NCBI RefSeq assembly: GCF_030413635.1
Contig: NZ_CP129235.1
Span: 2,356,001 to 2,420,000 of the forward strand
Source: Planococcus shenhongbingii
Lineage (GTDB): Bacteria; Bacillota; Bacilli; Bacillales_A; Planococcaceae
Direction of reading: 5' to 3'
Length of the DNA stretch: 64,000 bases
The position numbers and the translations under genes are program-made. Position 1 is the first letter of the stretch, and every line of letters starts with the position of its first letter. Under the pieces are notes generated by a model. That model saw only the letters and a list, made by a program, of their open reading frames with translations, was not told the DNA's origin and made no database searches. This document shows, in pieces, positions 50,767 through 58,908 of the stretch.

Positions 50767-53571
50767 GTGAGTGAAAAACCCCTTTCGCGCGAACAGCGCA
50801 GAAAAGCAATCGAACAGCAGAAGAAAACAGGTAAAAAGCAAAACAAAAAACCATCAGGCGGCGGCTGGATCAAGCGCATCTTTTTGACACTTTTATTAGT
50901 AGGAGTATTCGGTTTGCTTTGCGGCATTGGCTTGTTTGCATTTTACGCAAGCAGTGCACCTGAACTCGATGAAGAATTATTGCGTGACCCAATAAGCCCT
51001 ACTTTCATCGCAGCAGATGGAGAAACCGAAATTCCCTATATAACGTCCGAAAACCGGACTTATGTGGAATATAAAGATATTCCGAAAATGATGGAAGATG
51101 CCATTCTTGCTACGGAAGATAACCGGTTTTATGACCACTCTGGCATTGACGTCATCCGCCTTGGCGGTGCCGTTATTGCCAACATTACCGGAGGCTTCGG
51201 ATCTCAGGGTGCAAGTACAATCACCCAGCAAGTGATTAAAAACTCTTTCTTGTCAAACGACAAAACCCTGAAACGGAAAGCTCAAGAAGCTTATCTCGCT
51301 TTCAAGCTTGAAAAAGCTTATTCAAAAGAAGAAATCTTCGAAATGTATTTCAATAAAATTCTCATGTCAGGCAATATTTACGGGTTCGGAACAGCTTCTG
51401 AGTACTTCTACGGAAAACCGCTCGATGAACTTGAATTGCATCAGGCTGCGCTGCTTGCAGGCATGCCGCAAAGCCCGAACGGCTATAATCCGTTCAAAAA
51501 CCCGGAACGCGCGGAAAAAAGACGTAATGTCGTCTTGAGCCTCATGGAACAGCACGGCAAAATTACGACAGCCGAAAAAGAGGAAGCCCAAGCGGTATCA
51601 GTAACCGATTCACTCGTGCCTGAAAGCGAACGCGTTACTGCTGAAGTCAACGGCGAGTATACGGCTTTTATGGAAATGGTCGAAAATGAACTGGAATCGC
51701 TCGAAGGCGATTATTCTTTGGACGATGGGTTAACCATTTACACGACGCTGGACCCTGCCGTCCAAAAAACAGTCAATGAAACGATGGCTTCGGATTTTTT
51801 CTTTGATGACAAAGTGGAATCGGCTTTGACAGTGGTTGATACAAAAACCGGCGGCATCCGCGCAATCGGCGCTGCCCGCGATTACAGCGGCGATCACCGG
51901 ATCAATTACGCCACGTCAAAAGACCGTCAAGTTGGTTCCACCATCAAACCTTTGGTGGCTTACGGGCCTGCCATCGAATATTTGGATTGGTCGACAGGCG
52001 AAACGACTGTCGATGAGCCCTACTCCTATGAGGATGGCAAAAAAATCCGCAACGTTGATGGAGATTTCCTTGGCTCGATGACGATTCGGGAAGCCCTGTA
52101 CCGCTCGCGGAACATCCCGGCCGTGAAAACGCTAAAAGAAGTCGGAACCGAAAATGCGGCGGAATTCACTGAAAATCTAGGTCTGGAACTTGAAAATATT
52201 TACGAATCCACTGCATTGAGTGCTGATAAAATATCAACCGTCGAAATGGCCGGCGCATTTGCCGCATTCGGCAATGGCGGAGTTTTCACAGAACCGCATA
52301 CTATCACAAAAATAGTTTTCCGTGATGGTACAACCGAACAAGTCGTCAAACCGGAATCTGTACCTGCTATGAAAGACAGCACGGCGTACATGGTCACCGA
52401 TATGCTGAGAGATGTAGTCGATACGGACCTTCGCGGGTCAACAGGAAAAGAAGCGGCTATCCGAGGTTTGGATCTTGCTGGTAAAACAGGTACATCCAAT
52501 TATTCAGCTGAAAAATTGGATGAATATGGTCTGGATTCCTCTTCAGCACCGGACATTTGGTTTGCAGGCTATACCCCTGAATACTCGATTTCCGTCTGGA
52601 GCGGCTATCCGACAAGAAAAATCGGCATCGATACTGCTTCGGATGAACGGTTGATTTCTCAACGTATTTTCAGTACAGTCATGTCTGACATTTCATCGTC
52701 GGAATCGGGCGAATTTGAAAAACCGGATTCTGTTGTAGAACTTGAAGTTGAAGAAGGAAGCTCCCCTCTTAAACTGGCAAGCGCTTATACTCCATACAGT
52801 TTGAGAAGCACAGAATTGTTCGTGCGCGGCACGGAACCAAATCAAGTATCACAAAGATATGTTAAGGAAGACCTAGATACTCCATCTGGCTTGCGTGCAA
52901 GCGTTGATGGCAATACAGCCAACCTATCGTGGAATTATGATGACACTGATGGCGTCGCTTTTAAAGTCACTGTCGAAGTAGATGGCAATAATACTACTCT
53001 GGACACGACAAGCAATATGAGTTACTCATTTAATGGCCTTGAAGAAGGAAAAACCTATACGTTCCGAGTAACTGCAGTCAGCAATAACGATGCGAGCGAC
53101 CCGGCTTCCGTTAGAGTATCGGTAGCTGCAGCTCCTGAAGAGCCGGAAGAAGAACCGGCCGAGGAACCTGAAGAGCCGGCTGAAGAGCCGGAAGAAGAAC
53201 CGGCCGAAGAACCAGCTGAAGAACCAGCTGAAGAACCGACTGAAGAGCCAACTGAACCAGTTGAACCGGAACAGCCGGAAGAAGAACCGGTTGAACCGGA
53301 AGAACCTGCCGAAGAACCGGTTGAACCAGAAGAACCGGCTGAAGAACCGGTTGAACCGGAACAGCCAGCTGAAGATGAAGGCAATGGCAACAGCGGCAAT
53401 AGTAATGGTAATGGTAATAATAATAGCAATGGAGGCAATGGAGGCGAAGGTAATAATGAAGGTGGAGCAAATCCAGCTTCAGTCCCAACTGAAACTCCTC
53501 CTGCTAAAACTCCACCTGCAGGGACTCCTCCTGCAGAGACTCCAGCTGCTGAAGGAAATAACCAGCCGTAA
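50767..53571 (+). CDS. ponA: Class A penicillin-binding protein 1A/1B with FN3 and Pro/Glu tail
   Basis: 934 residues, GTG start after GTGAGGAA. A membrane anchor lies at about 41-62. Glycosyltransferase 51 domain: EDNRFYDHSGID, GSQGASTITQQVIKN. Transpeptidase: STIKP (nucleophile Ser near 394), SRN and KTGTSNY. A fibronectin III domain (about 700-780) and then about 80 residues of (E)EPAEEP repeats, an Asn/Gly-rich linker and TPPA repeats follow. This tail is much longer than that of B. subtilis PonA. The protein makes and cross-links septal and lateral peptidoglycan; the tail may sit in the wall. Confidence 0.95.
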   Translation: MSEKPLSREQRRKAIEQQKKTGKKQNKKPSGGGWIKRIFLTLLLVGVFGLLCGIGLFAFYASSAPELDEELLRDPISPTFIAADGETEIPYITSENRTYVEYKDIPKMMEDAILATEDNRFYDHSGIDVIRLGGAVIANITGGFGSQGASTITQQVIKNSFLSNDKTLKRKAQEAYLAFKLEKAYSKEEIFEMYFNKILMSGNIYGFGTASEYFYGKPLDELELHQAALLAGMPQSPNGYNPFKNPERAEKRRNVVLSLMEQHGKITTAEKEEAQAVSVTDSLVPESERVTAEVNGEYTAFMEMVENELESLEGDYSLDDGLTIYTTLDPAVQKTVNETMASDFFFDDKVESALTVVDTKTGGIRAIGAARDYSGDHRINYATSKDRQVGSTIKPLVAYGPAIEYLDWSTGETTVDEPYSYEDGKKIRNVDGDFLGSMTIREALYRSRNIPAVKTLKEVGTENAAEFTENLGLELENIYESTALSADKISTVEMAGAFAAFGNGGVFTEPHTITKIVFRDGTTEQVVKPESVPAMKDSTAYMVTDMLRDVVDTDLRGSTGKEAAIRGLDLAGKTGTSNYSAEKLDEYGLDSSSAPDIWFAGYTPEYSISVWSGYPTRKIGIDTASDERLISQRIFSTVMSDISSSESGEFEKPDSVVELEVEEGSSPLKLASAYTPYSLRSTELFVRGTEPNQVSQRYVKEDLDTPSGLRASVDGNTANLSWNYDDTDGVAFKVTVEVDGNNTTLDTTSNMSYSFNGLEEGKTYTFRVTAVSNNDASDPASVRVSVAAAPEEPEEEPAEEPEEPAEEPEEEPAEEPAEEPAEEPTEEPTEPVEPEQPEEEPVEPEEPAEEPVEPEEPAEEPVEPEQPAEDEGNGNSGNSNGNGNNNSNGGNGGEGNNEGGANPASVPTETPPAKTPPAGTPPAETPAAEGNNQP
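53131..53373 (+). repeat. Pro/Glu codon repeats in ponA
   Basis: About 27 copies of GAACCGG/GAGCC-type hexa- to nonamer units, encoding EEPAEEP. They are internal to the gene and of low complexity, so length could vary between strains. Confidence 0.85.
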
Positions 53572-53582
53572 TAGAATATTAG

Positions 53583-53619
53583 AAACCCGCTTCTGCTTTA
53601 AAGCAGAGGCGGGTTTTTT
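53583..53619 (+). terminator. Terminator of recU-ponA
   Basis: AAACCCGCTTCTGCTTT, then AAAGCAGAGGCGGGTTTTTT; the stem is nearly perfect. Confidence 0.9.
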
Positions 53620-53659
53620 GTTTATTATGAAAGCTATATTGATGATTTCTATTCTAGAA

Positions 53660-53815
53660 AGCTTCTCCAGCGAAGGCGCGTCCACGGGCTAGGCAATGAA
53701 ACGAAGCTAGCGGAGCGATGCAGGTGCAGGAGGTTCTTAGTGATGAGACGAGCGATCTTCTCGGCTGCAGCGGAAGCTATGCCCAAAGCGGTCGAAGCGG
53801 TGTATTAAAGAACAA
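53660..53815. repeat. Repeat fragment (element C) between ponA and ypoC
   Basis: GC-rich sequence carrying the module GAAGCTAGCGGAGCGATGCAG seen inside elements A, B and D, next to GCGCGTCCACGGGC. No flanking hairpin duplication, so it is probably a fragment. The gap 53620-53852 contains no gene. Confidence 0.45.
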
Positions 53816-53852
53816 TATACTAATTCATCCTATATAAATGAATCTGAACGAA

Positions 53853-53881
53853 AAAAGCTGCCGAAAATTTTTCGGCAGCTT
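53853..53881 (-). terminator. Terminator of the dinG-to-ypoC operon
   Basis: AAGCTGCCGAAAA, then TTTTCGGCAGCTTTTTT on the minus strand, near the ypoC stop. Confidence 0.85.
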
Positions 53882-53897
53882 GATTTGAATTTCAGCT

Positions 53898-54221
53898 TTA
53901 CTCTTCTAACCTTTTTAACTGAACACGCTTAGAAGCGATCAATTTTTTCATTTCGGCAAACAACTCATCCAATTGGCGAAACGCTGCATAATTAGATGGC
54001 CGCTGTTCAATAAACATGAGCCGTTCCTGGCCGTTAAGAGGAGTAATCTGATTATCACATTGCTGTAATAAATTTTTATATAATATGATTCCATCTGCCA
54101 TCGCATGTTGGCCTTTACTGTCCCGCAGCCGATGGCTATTTTCAATAACTTCTTTCAATATAGTCCACTGGTTGAAAAATGGATCTGTCTTTTCTTTAAT
54201 TAACCTCTGTGACAATTTCAT
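53898..54221 (-). CDS. ypoC: YpoC family protein
   Basis: 107 residues, helical, RPSNYAAFRQLDELFAEMKK near the end, as in YpoC of B. subtilis. It overlaps the nth stop by 26 bases, as it also follows nth there. Function unknown. The overlap implies coupling. Confidence 0.75.
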   Translation of the reverse strand: MKLSQRLIKEKTDPFFNQWTILKEVIENSHRLRDSKGQHAMADGIILYKNLLQQCDNQITPLNGQERLMFIEQRPSNYAAFRQLDELFAEMKKLIASKRVQLKRLEE

Positions 54222-54885
54222 GCTTGACCAGCCCTTTTTTATCCCGTTTTTGACCTTCTCTGCAACGATCGAACAAAGGGCAAATGTGGCAGCCAGGATT
54301 TTGGGCTTTGCAGTGGTAACGGCCGAAAAATATGATTTGATGATGGGTTTTCGACCAGTCTTCTGCCGGCGTTTTTTTCATGATGGTTTCTTCCACTTGC
54401 AGCGGGTTGTCTTTCCAGCGGTTCAAGCCGAGCCTTTTGGCTACCCGTTCTACATGAGTATCCACTGCAAGAGCAGGAATCCCGAATGCCACTGACACTA
54501 CAACGTTTGCTGTTTTGCGCCCTACTCCCGGAAATGTCATCAGCAAATCCCGGTCTGCCGGTACAGTGCTATTGTATTCATCGATCAAGATTCTGCTGAG
54601 TGCTTGAATGTTCTTCGCTTTGTTTCGGAACAGTCCGATCGAACGGATATCCAGCTGCAATTCTTCCAGCGGCACAGAAACATAATCTTCCGGTGTGTGA
54701 TACTTTTGAAAAAGATCAGCTGTAACCTTATTAACCAGCTTATCGGTGCATTGCGCCGACAGTAATGTGGCGATCAGCAAATCAAACGGATTACGGTGTA
54801 TCAGTTCGCAATGGGCATCTGGAAACATATGATCCATTTCTTCCAAGCATCGCTGCCATTCTTTTTTTGACATCATTTGGGTCAC
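54196..54885 (-). CDS. nth: Endonuclease III
   Basis: 229 residues. The helix-hairpin-helix LMTFPGVGRKTANVV (catalytic Lys is the K of GVGRKTAN), the Asp in LAVDTHVERVAKRLGL and the four Cys of a 4Fe-4S cluster (CKAQNPGCHICPLFDRC) are present. The enzyme removes oxidised pyrimidines. It is three bases downstream of dnaD. Confidence 0.95.
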   Translation of the reverse strand: MTQMMSKKEWQRCLEEMDHMFPDAHCELIHRNPFDLLIATLLSAQCTDKLVNKVTADLFQKYHTPEDYVSVPLEELQLDIRSIGLFRNKAKNIQALSRILIDEYNSTVPADRDLLMTFPGVGRKTANVVVSVAFGIPALAVDTHVERVAKRLGLNRWKDNPLQVEETIMKKTPAEDWSKTHHQIIFFGRYHCKAQNPGCHICPLFDRCREGQKRDKKGLVKHEIVTEVN

Positions 54886-54888
54886 CTT

Positions 54889-55590
54889 CTAATTCCGGTC
54901 CTCCAGCCAATTGTAGAATTGCACTTTTTTCGCATTATTTGCTGCAGGCTGAAGCTGGATATTTTTTTCTCTGAACGAAGTTGCATGCCGTGTAACTTCG
55001 TTCGAAGTTGTAATGTTTTTCTTTTTCCATTCAAACAAAATCCGGTCTACGTAGCGCAGACTGATTTTTTGGGAAATCACGGCTTCTTTCAATGCCATCC
55101 GGATAATGGCCGGTGTATGTCCGTCTTGATCCATCCACATTGAAATGGTTTCAATTTCCATTGGAGATAAAAAGCGTCCAAACTCTTGCTCGAATAATTG
55201 AAAGATTTCTCCTTCCAATGCTTTTTGGGAGTTTTCTTTTTCTGCATGCTGTTCTTTATAGACACAATCCAATAATCTGTCCCATAGCGGCTGAAAAGAA
55301 ATTCGTTCTGTTAAAATATCTTTTTCTTTTTCTTGCTCTATCGCTAAATAGCCTTGCTGCATCAATTTCTGCAGCATCGTAGTCACGCTTTTTTGCGTCG
55401 TCATCATGCGGGCCCCGATTTCATCCGGTGTCGGAAAGGGATTCCCTGCTTGTTGGAATGCATGAACATGCATAATGAGCATAGCTTCTTCATCAGTTAT
55501 CTTCAACTCTTTATAAAAGCGAAAAAAGAGCTGGGAAATGCTAACATTTCCCTGCTCGATCCAAGTGTGCAATCGATTCGGTTGTTTCAT
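54889..55590 (-). CDS. dnaD: DNA replication initiation protein DnaD
   Basis: 233 residues: N-terminal winged helix (ISQLFFRFYKELKITDEEAM; TPDEIGARMMTTQKSVTTML), then the DnaD/DnaB domain with FEQEFGRFLSPMEIETISMW and AVISQKISLRYVDRILFEW. It helps load the replicative helicase with DnaB and DnaI. AGGTGG precedes the ATG. Located between asnS and nth as in B. subtilis. Confidence 0.95.
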   Translation of the reverse strand: MKQPNRLHTWIEQGNVSISQLFFRFYKELKITDEEAMLIMHVHAFQQAGNPFPTPDEIGARMMTTQKSVTTMLQKLMQQGYLAIEQEKEKDILTERISFQPLWDRLLDCVYKEQHAEKENSQKALEGEIFQLFEQEFGRFLSPMEIETISMWMDQDGHTPAIIRMALKEAVISQKISLRYVDRILFEWKKKNITTSNEVTRHATSFREKNIQLQPAANNAKKVQFYNWLEDRN

Positions 55591-55633
55591 ATCCCAACCA
55601 CCTTTCTATTGTTAATTCTCAAAATCCTTATTC

Positions 55634-56932
55634 TTATGGGTATAAACGGTTCAATAGGCGCGGGAACGGAATTGATTCTCTGACATGTTCTGCTCCGCTG
55701 ATCCAAGCAACCGTACGCTCTAGCCCAAGTCCGAAGCCTGAATGCGGCACAGCTCCGTATTTGCTCAGTTCCAAATACCAGGCATATGCACTTTCATCCA
55801 AGTTATGCTCCTGGATGCGCTGTTTCATCAAGTCGTAATCGTAGATGCGCTCTGACCCACCGATGATTTCCCCGTATCCTTCAGGTGCGATCATATCTGC
55901 ACATAAAACGACGTCATCACGGTCTGGATGCGGCTGCATGTAGAACGGTTTGATGCCTATTGGATAGTTGATGATGAATACCGGCATTTCGTAGCTCTCG
56001 GCAATCGCTGTTTCATGCGGCGCTCCGAAGTCTTCGCCCCATTTAATATCGTCAAAACCGTTGTCATTCAACCATTTGATGGCATCATCATATGTAATGC
56101 GCGGGAATGGTGCTTTGATTTTTTCAAGTTTCGTAGTATCTCGTTCTAGTCTTTCCAGTTCCAATTGGCAATTTTTCAATACCGATTGCACTAAATGTGC
56201 CACATATTGTTCTTGCACTTCCAGGCTTTCCGCATGTTCCATGAACGCCATTTCCGGTTCGATCATCCAGAATTCAATCAAGTGGCGGCGCGTCTTCGAT
56301 TTTTCCGCACGGAATGTCGGGCCGAAGGAAAACACTTTGCCCAGTGCCATTGCTGCCGCTTCCATGTACAGTTGGCCTGATTGGGACAAATAAGCATCTT
56401 CATCAAAGTATTTTGTAGCGAACAGCTCAGAAGTTCCTTCTGGTGCTGATCCTGTCAAAATAGGCGGGTCGACTTTCACAAAGCCATTGTCATTGAAAAA
56501 TTCGTAAGTTGCACGGATGATTTCGTTGCGGATTTTCATAATAGCATGCTGCTTGCGTGAACGCAGCCATAAATGGCGGTTGTCCATCAAAAATTCCGTG
56601 CCGTGTTCTTTCGGCGTAATCGGAAAATCTTTCGCTTCATGGATGACTTCGATGCCAGTTACGGCAAGTTCATAGCCGAAAGAAGAACGCTCGTCTTCTT
56701 TCACTTCTCCTGTTACATATAATGAAGTTTCCTGTGTCAACGATTTGGCAGTGGCGAACAACTCATCGCCCACTTCCGCTTTAACTACAACAGCTTGTAC
56801 AAATCCAGAGCCGTCCCGCAATTGCAGAAAAGCAATTTTCCCGCTTGAACGCTTGTTTGATACCCAAGCGCCTAATTTAACTGTTTGTCCGTTGTATTTT
56901 GCCATCTCAGCAATTGTTATCTTTTTCATCAT
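55634..56932 (-). CDS. asnS: Asparaginyl-tRNA synthetase
   Basis: 432 residues (start may be the second ATG, three bases later; GGAGG lies upstream). The OB-fold is [28 protein letters not shown]. Class II motif 2 is [29 protein letters not shown] and motif 3 is [15 protein letters not shown]. Charges tRNA-Asn in the cytosol. It is 23 bases downstream of aspB. Confidence 0.95.
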   Translation of the reverse strand: MMKKITIAEMAKYNGQTVKLGAWVSNKRSSGKIAFLQLRDGSGFVQAVVVKAEVGDELFATAKSLTQETSLYVTGEVKEDERSSFGYELAVTGIEVIHEAKDFPITPKEHGTEFLMDNRHLWLRSRKQHAIMKIRNEIIRATYEFFNDNGFVKVDPPILTGSAPEGTSELFATKYFDEDAYLSQSGQLYMEAAAMALGKVFSFGPTFRAEKSKTRRHLIEFWMIEPEMAFMEHAESLEVQEQYVAHLVQSVLKNCQLELERLERDTTKLEKIKAPFPRITYDDAIKWLNDNGFDDIKWGEDFGAPHETAIAESYEMPVFIINYPIGIKPFYMQPHPDRDDVVLCADMIAPEGYGEIIGGSERIYDYDLMKQRIQEHNLDESAYAWYLELSKYGAVPHSGFGLGLERTVAWISGAEHVRESIPFPRLLNRLYP

Positions 56933-56955
56933 AGCCTCCAGAAATTATTATTCAA

Positions 56956-58146
56956 TCAGTCTTTCCATTTTGAAGATACAAATTGATGGATCCGTTCAAC
57001 CGCTTCCGTCAGCGATTCAAGAGAAGTCGCGTACGATAGGCGGATGGTATCATGTGCGCCAAAACCGGAGCCCGGAATCACTGCCACATTCGCTTCCGTC
57101 AACAAACCTGTTACGAAATCATCAACTGAAGCATAACCGGTTTTATGTGCTGCCTCGGAAACATCCGGCAACAAGTAAAATGCGCCTTGTGGACGGATCA
57201 CTTTAAATCCAGGAATGGCCTCAAGTTTAGGGAAAATCGCTTCCAAACGGCTTTCAAATGCCTGGCGCATTTCCTCTACTGTATCCTGTGGGCCATTATA
57301 TGCTTCAATTGCAGCATATTGGGATGTAGTAGTCGGATTAGATGTCGAATGGCTTGCAAGGTCCGTCATTGCTTTGATAAGCGAGGAATCACCAGCCGCA
57401 TAGCCAATGCGCCATCCTGTCATTGAATGAGATTTTGATACGCCATTAATGACAATCGTGCGGTTTTTCGCATCTTCCGACAAGGTTGCTATGGACGTAT
57501 GCACCGTATCCCCGTAGATTAATTTTTCATATATTTCATCTGAAATGATTAAAATATCGGATTCGCGGCATACTTCTGCCAGCTCCACCAGTTCTTCTTT
57601 TGTATAGATCATGCCAGTCGGGTTGCTTGGTGAATTGATGATCACTGCTTTTGTCCGGTCCGTAATAGCTTCTCTCAGCTGCTGCGCTGAAATTTTATAT
57701 GCTTGGCTGGCTGTTGCCTCTATGTATACCGGAACGCCTTGCGCCAGTTTGACTTGTTCCGGATAGCTGACCCAATAAGGAATCGGAATGATGACTTCGT
57801 CGCCTTCATTCAGCAAAACTTGGAATAAGGTGTACAGCACATGTTTCGCACCAATGCCGACCATAATTTCTTTTGGCTCGTAGGACAGATTTTGGTCGCG
57901 CTGCAATTTATTGATCACGGCTTCTTTTAATGCTGGAAGACCGCCTGCAGGAGTGTATTTTGTTTTTCCTTCTTTCATCGACTGGTAAGCCGCTTGTAAA
58001 ATGTTTTCTGGTGTATTGTAATCCGGTTCACCGGCTCCAAGACCGATAATATCGACACCTTGCGCTTTTAACTCATTTGCTTTGGCTGTAATGGCCAGAG
58101 TTGTTGATGGTGTTAAAGTTTGTACGCGATCCGCTAAGTTGATCAA
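56956..58146 (-). CDS. aspB: Aspartate aminotransferase
   Basis: 396 residues from a TTG (58146) preceded by AAAGGGTGG; the longer frame upstream overlaps ypmB and is not used. PLP lysine is in INGVSKSHSMTGWRIGY (SKSHSMTGWR). GAGEPDYNTP and NSPSNPTGM are class I motifs. It makes Asp/oxaloacetate interconversion. Operon ypmA-ypmB-aspB-asnS-dnaD-nth-ypoC. Confidence 0.9.
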   Translation of the reverse strand: MINLADRVQTLTPSTTLAITAKANELKAQGVDIIGLGAGEPDYNTPENILQAAYQSMKEGKTKYTPAGGLPALKEAVINKLQRDQNLSYEPKEIMVGIGAKHVLYTLFQVLLNEGDEVIIPIPYWVSYPEQVKLAQGVPVYIEATASQAYKISAQQLREAITDRTKAVIINSPSNPTGMIYTKEELVELAEVCRESDILIISDEIYEKLIYGDTVHTSIATLSEDAKNRTIVINGVSKSHSMTGWRIGYAAGDSSLIKAMTDLASHSTSNPTTTSQYAAIEAYNGPQDTVEEMRQAFESRLEAIFPKLEAIPGFKVIRPQGAFYLLPDVSEAAHKTGYASVDDFVTGLLTEANVAVIPGSGFGAHDTIRLSYATSLESLTEAVERIHQFVSSKWKD

Positions 58147-58159
58147 TGGTTCCACCCTT

Positions 58160-58636
58160 TCACAAATTAAGTATTTGTTTCCATGTAGTGCCGTCATTAG
58201 CCAAGATATAGATGTAGTTTAGCTGATCTTGTTTATTGACGTAGGCAATTTCCCATACGGGACCTTTGCTTTCCATGCCAAGTTTTGTATGGAGGATTTC
58301 TTTGATGTCTTTATCAGCAAGCGCTATTTCACGAGCTTGTTGGGGAGTCACCGCTCCTTCAAGCGGCACAGTCTTCAGCTCTCCTTTTCCGGCCGGTACA
58401 AATACTGCTTTTAATGCACCTTTTGAATCTGTTCCAATGACCGTTACAGAAGTTTGCTTATTGGAATAAACGTATGCCTGCTGAATATCCTCCAGCAGAA
58501 AGTCATTTTCCACTCGCTCTATTGCTTGTTTTTCCACTTCTGAATATGGCTTATTGCCTGCAACAATAACGGCGATCATCAATGCCACAGCCAGAAAAGA
58601 AAGAAAGCCCAGAATGAATGTAATCCATTGCTTCAT
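58160..58636 (-). CDS. ypmB: YpmB family protein (cell-wall associated)
   Basis: 158 residues with one N-terminal membrane span (ITFILGFLSFLAVALMIAVI) and an extracellular PepSY-like domain (TPQQAREIALADKDIKEIL; NKQDQLNYIYILANDGT). Length and motif match YpmB (DUF5590). Function not known. Thirteen bases upstream of aspB. Confidence 0.85.
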   Translation of the reverse strand: MKQWITFILGFLSFLAVALMIAVIVAGNKPYSEVEKQAIERVENDFLLEDIQQAYVYSNKQTSVTVIGTDSKGALKAVFVPAGKGELKTVPLEGAVTPQQAREIALADKDIKEILHTKLGMESKGPVWEIAYVNKQDQLNYIYILANDGTTWKQILNL

Positions 58637-58644
58637 TTAATCAC

Positions 58645-58815
58645 CTAAGTCTTATAAATTGTAAAGACCGCTTTTTCCGGATCTTCTTTATCAAGTGCTA
58701 AGCCGAACATCAAATTATTATGCTTTAAAGTACGGTTCAAGGCGTCTACCACTTTGTATAAATCCGCATTATATTTCACATTAACAGTGGATAACACTTC
58801 AATTTTTGATTCCAT
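58645..58815 (-). CDS. ypmA: YpmA family protein (DUF4264)
   Basis: 56 residues: MESKIEVLSTVNVKYNADLY, KVVDALNRTLKHNNLMFGLA. It matches YpmA of B. subtilis in length and place between dinG and ypmB. AAGGAAGGTCGCTGGC precedes the ATG. Function unknown. Confidence 0.85.
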   Translation of the reverse strand: MESKIEVLSTVNVKYNADLYKVVDALNRTLKHNNLMFGLALDKEDPEKAVFTIYKT

Positions 58816-58864
58816 GCCAGCGACCTTCCTTTCATTTGCTTGCCATTTTTACGGTTACAGTAAT

Positions 58865-58897
58865 GCATCCGCCAGAAAAAATATTCTTGCCGGATGC
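58865..58897 (-). terminator. Hairpin between dinG and ypmA
   Basis: GCATCCGcCAGAA, loop, TTCTtGcCGGATGC, with two mismatches. No clear T run, so probably a processing or partial terminator. Confidence 0.4.
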
Positions 58898-58908
58898 CTG
58901 CCTCATTA

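Noticed and set aside
53055..53488. Ser/Gly-rich and Leu/Tyr-rich minus-strand frames
   Set aside because: Shadows of the low-complexity ponA tail.
56933..58150. T-box leader before asnS or aspB
   Set aside because: Gaps are 13-23 bases; no antiterminator motif seen.
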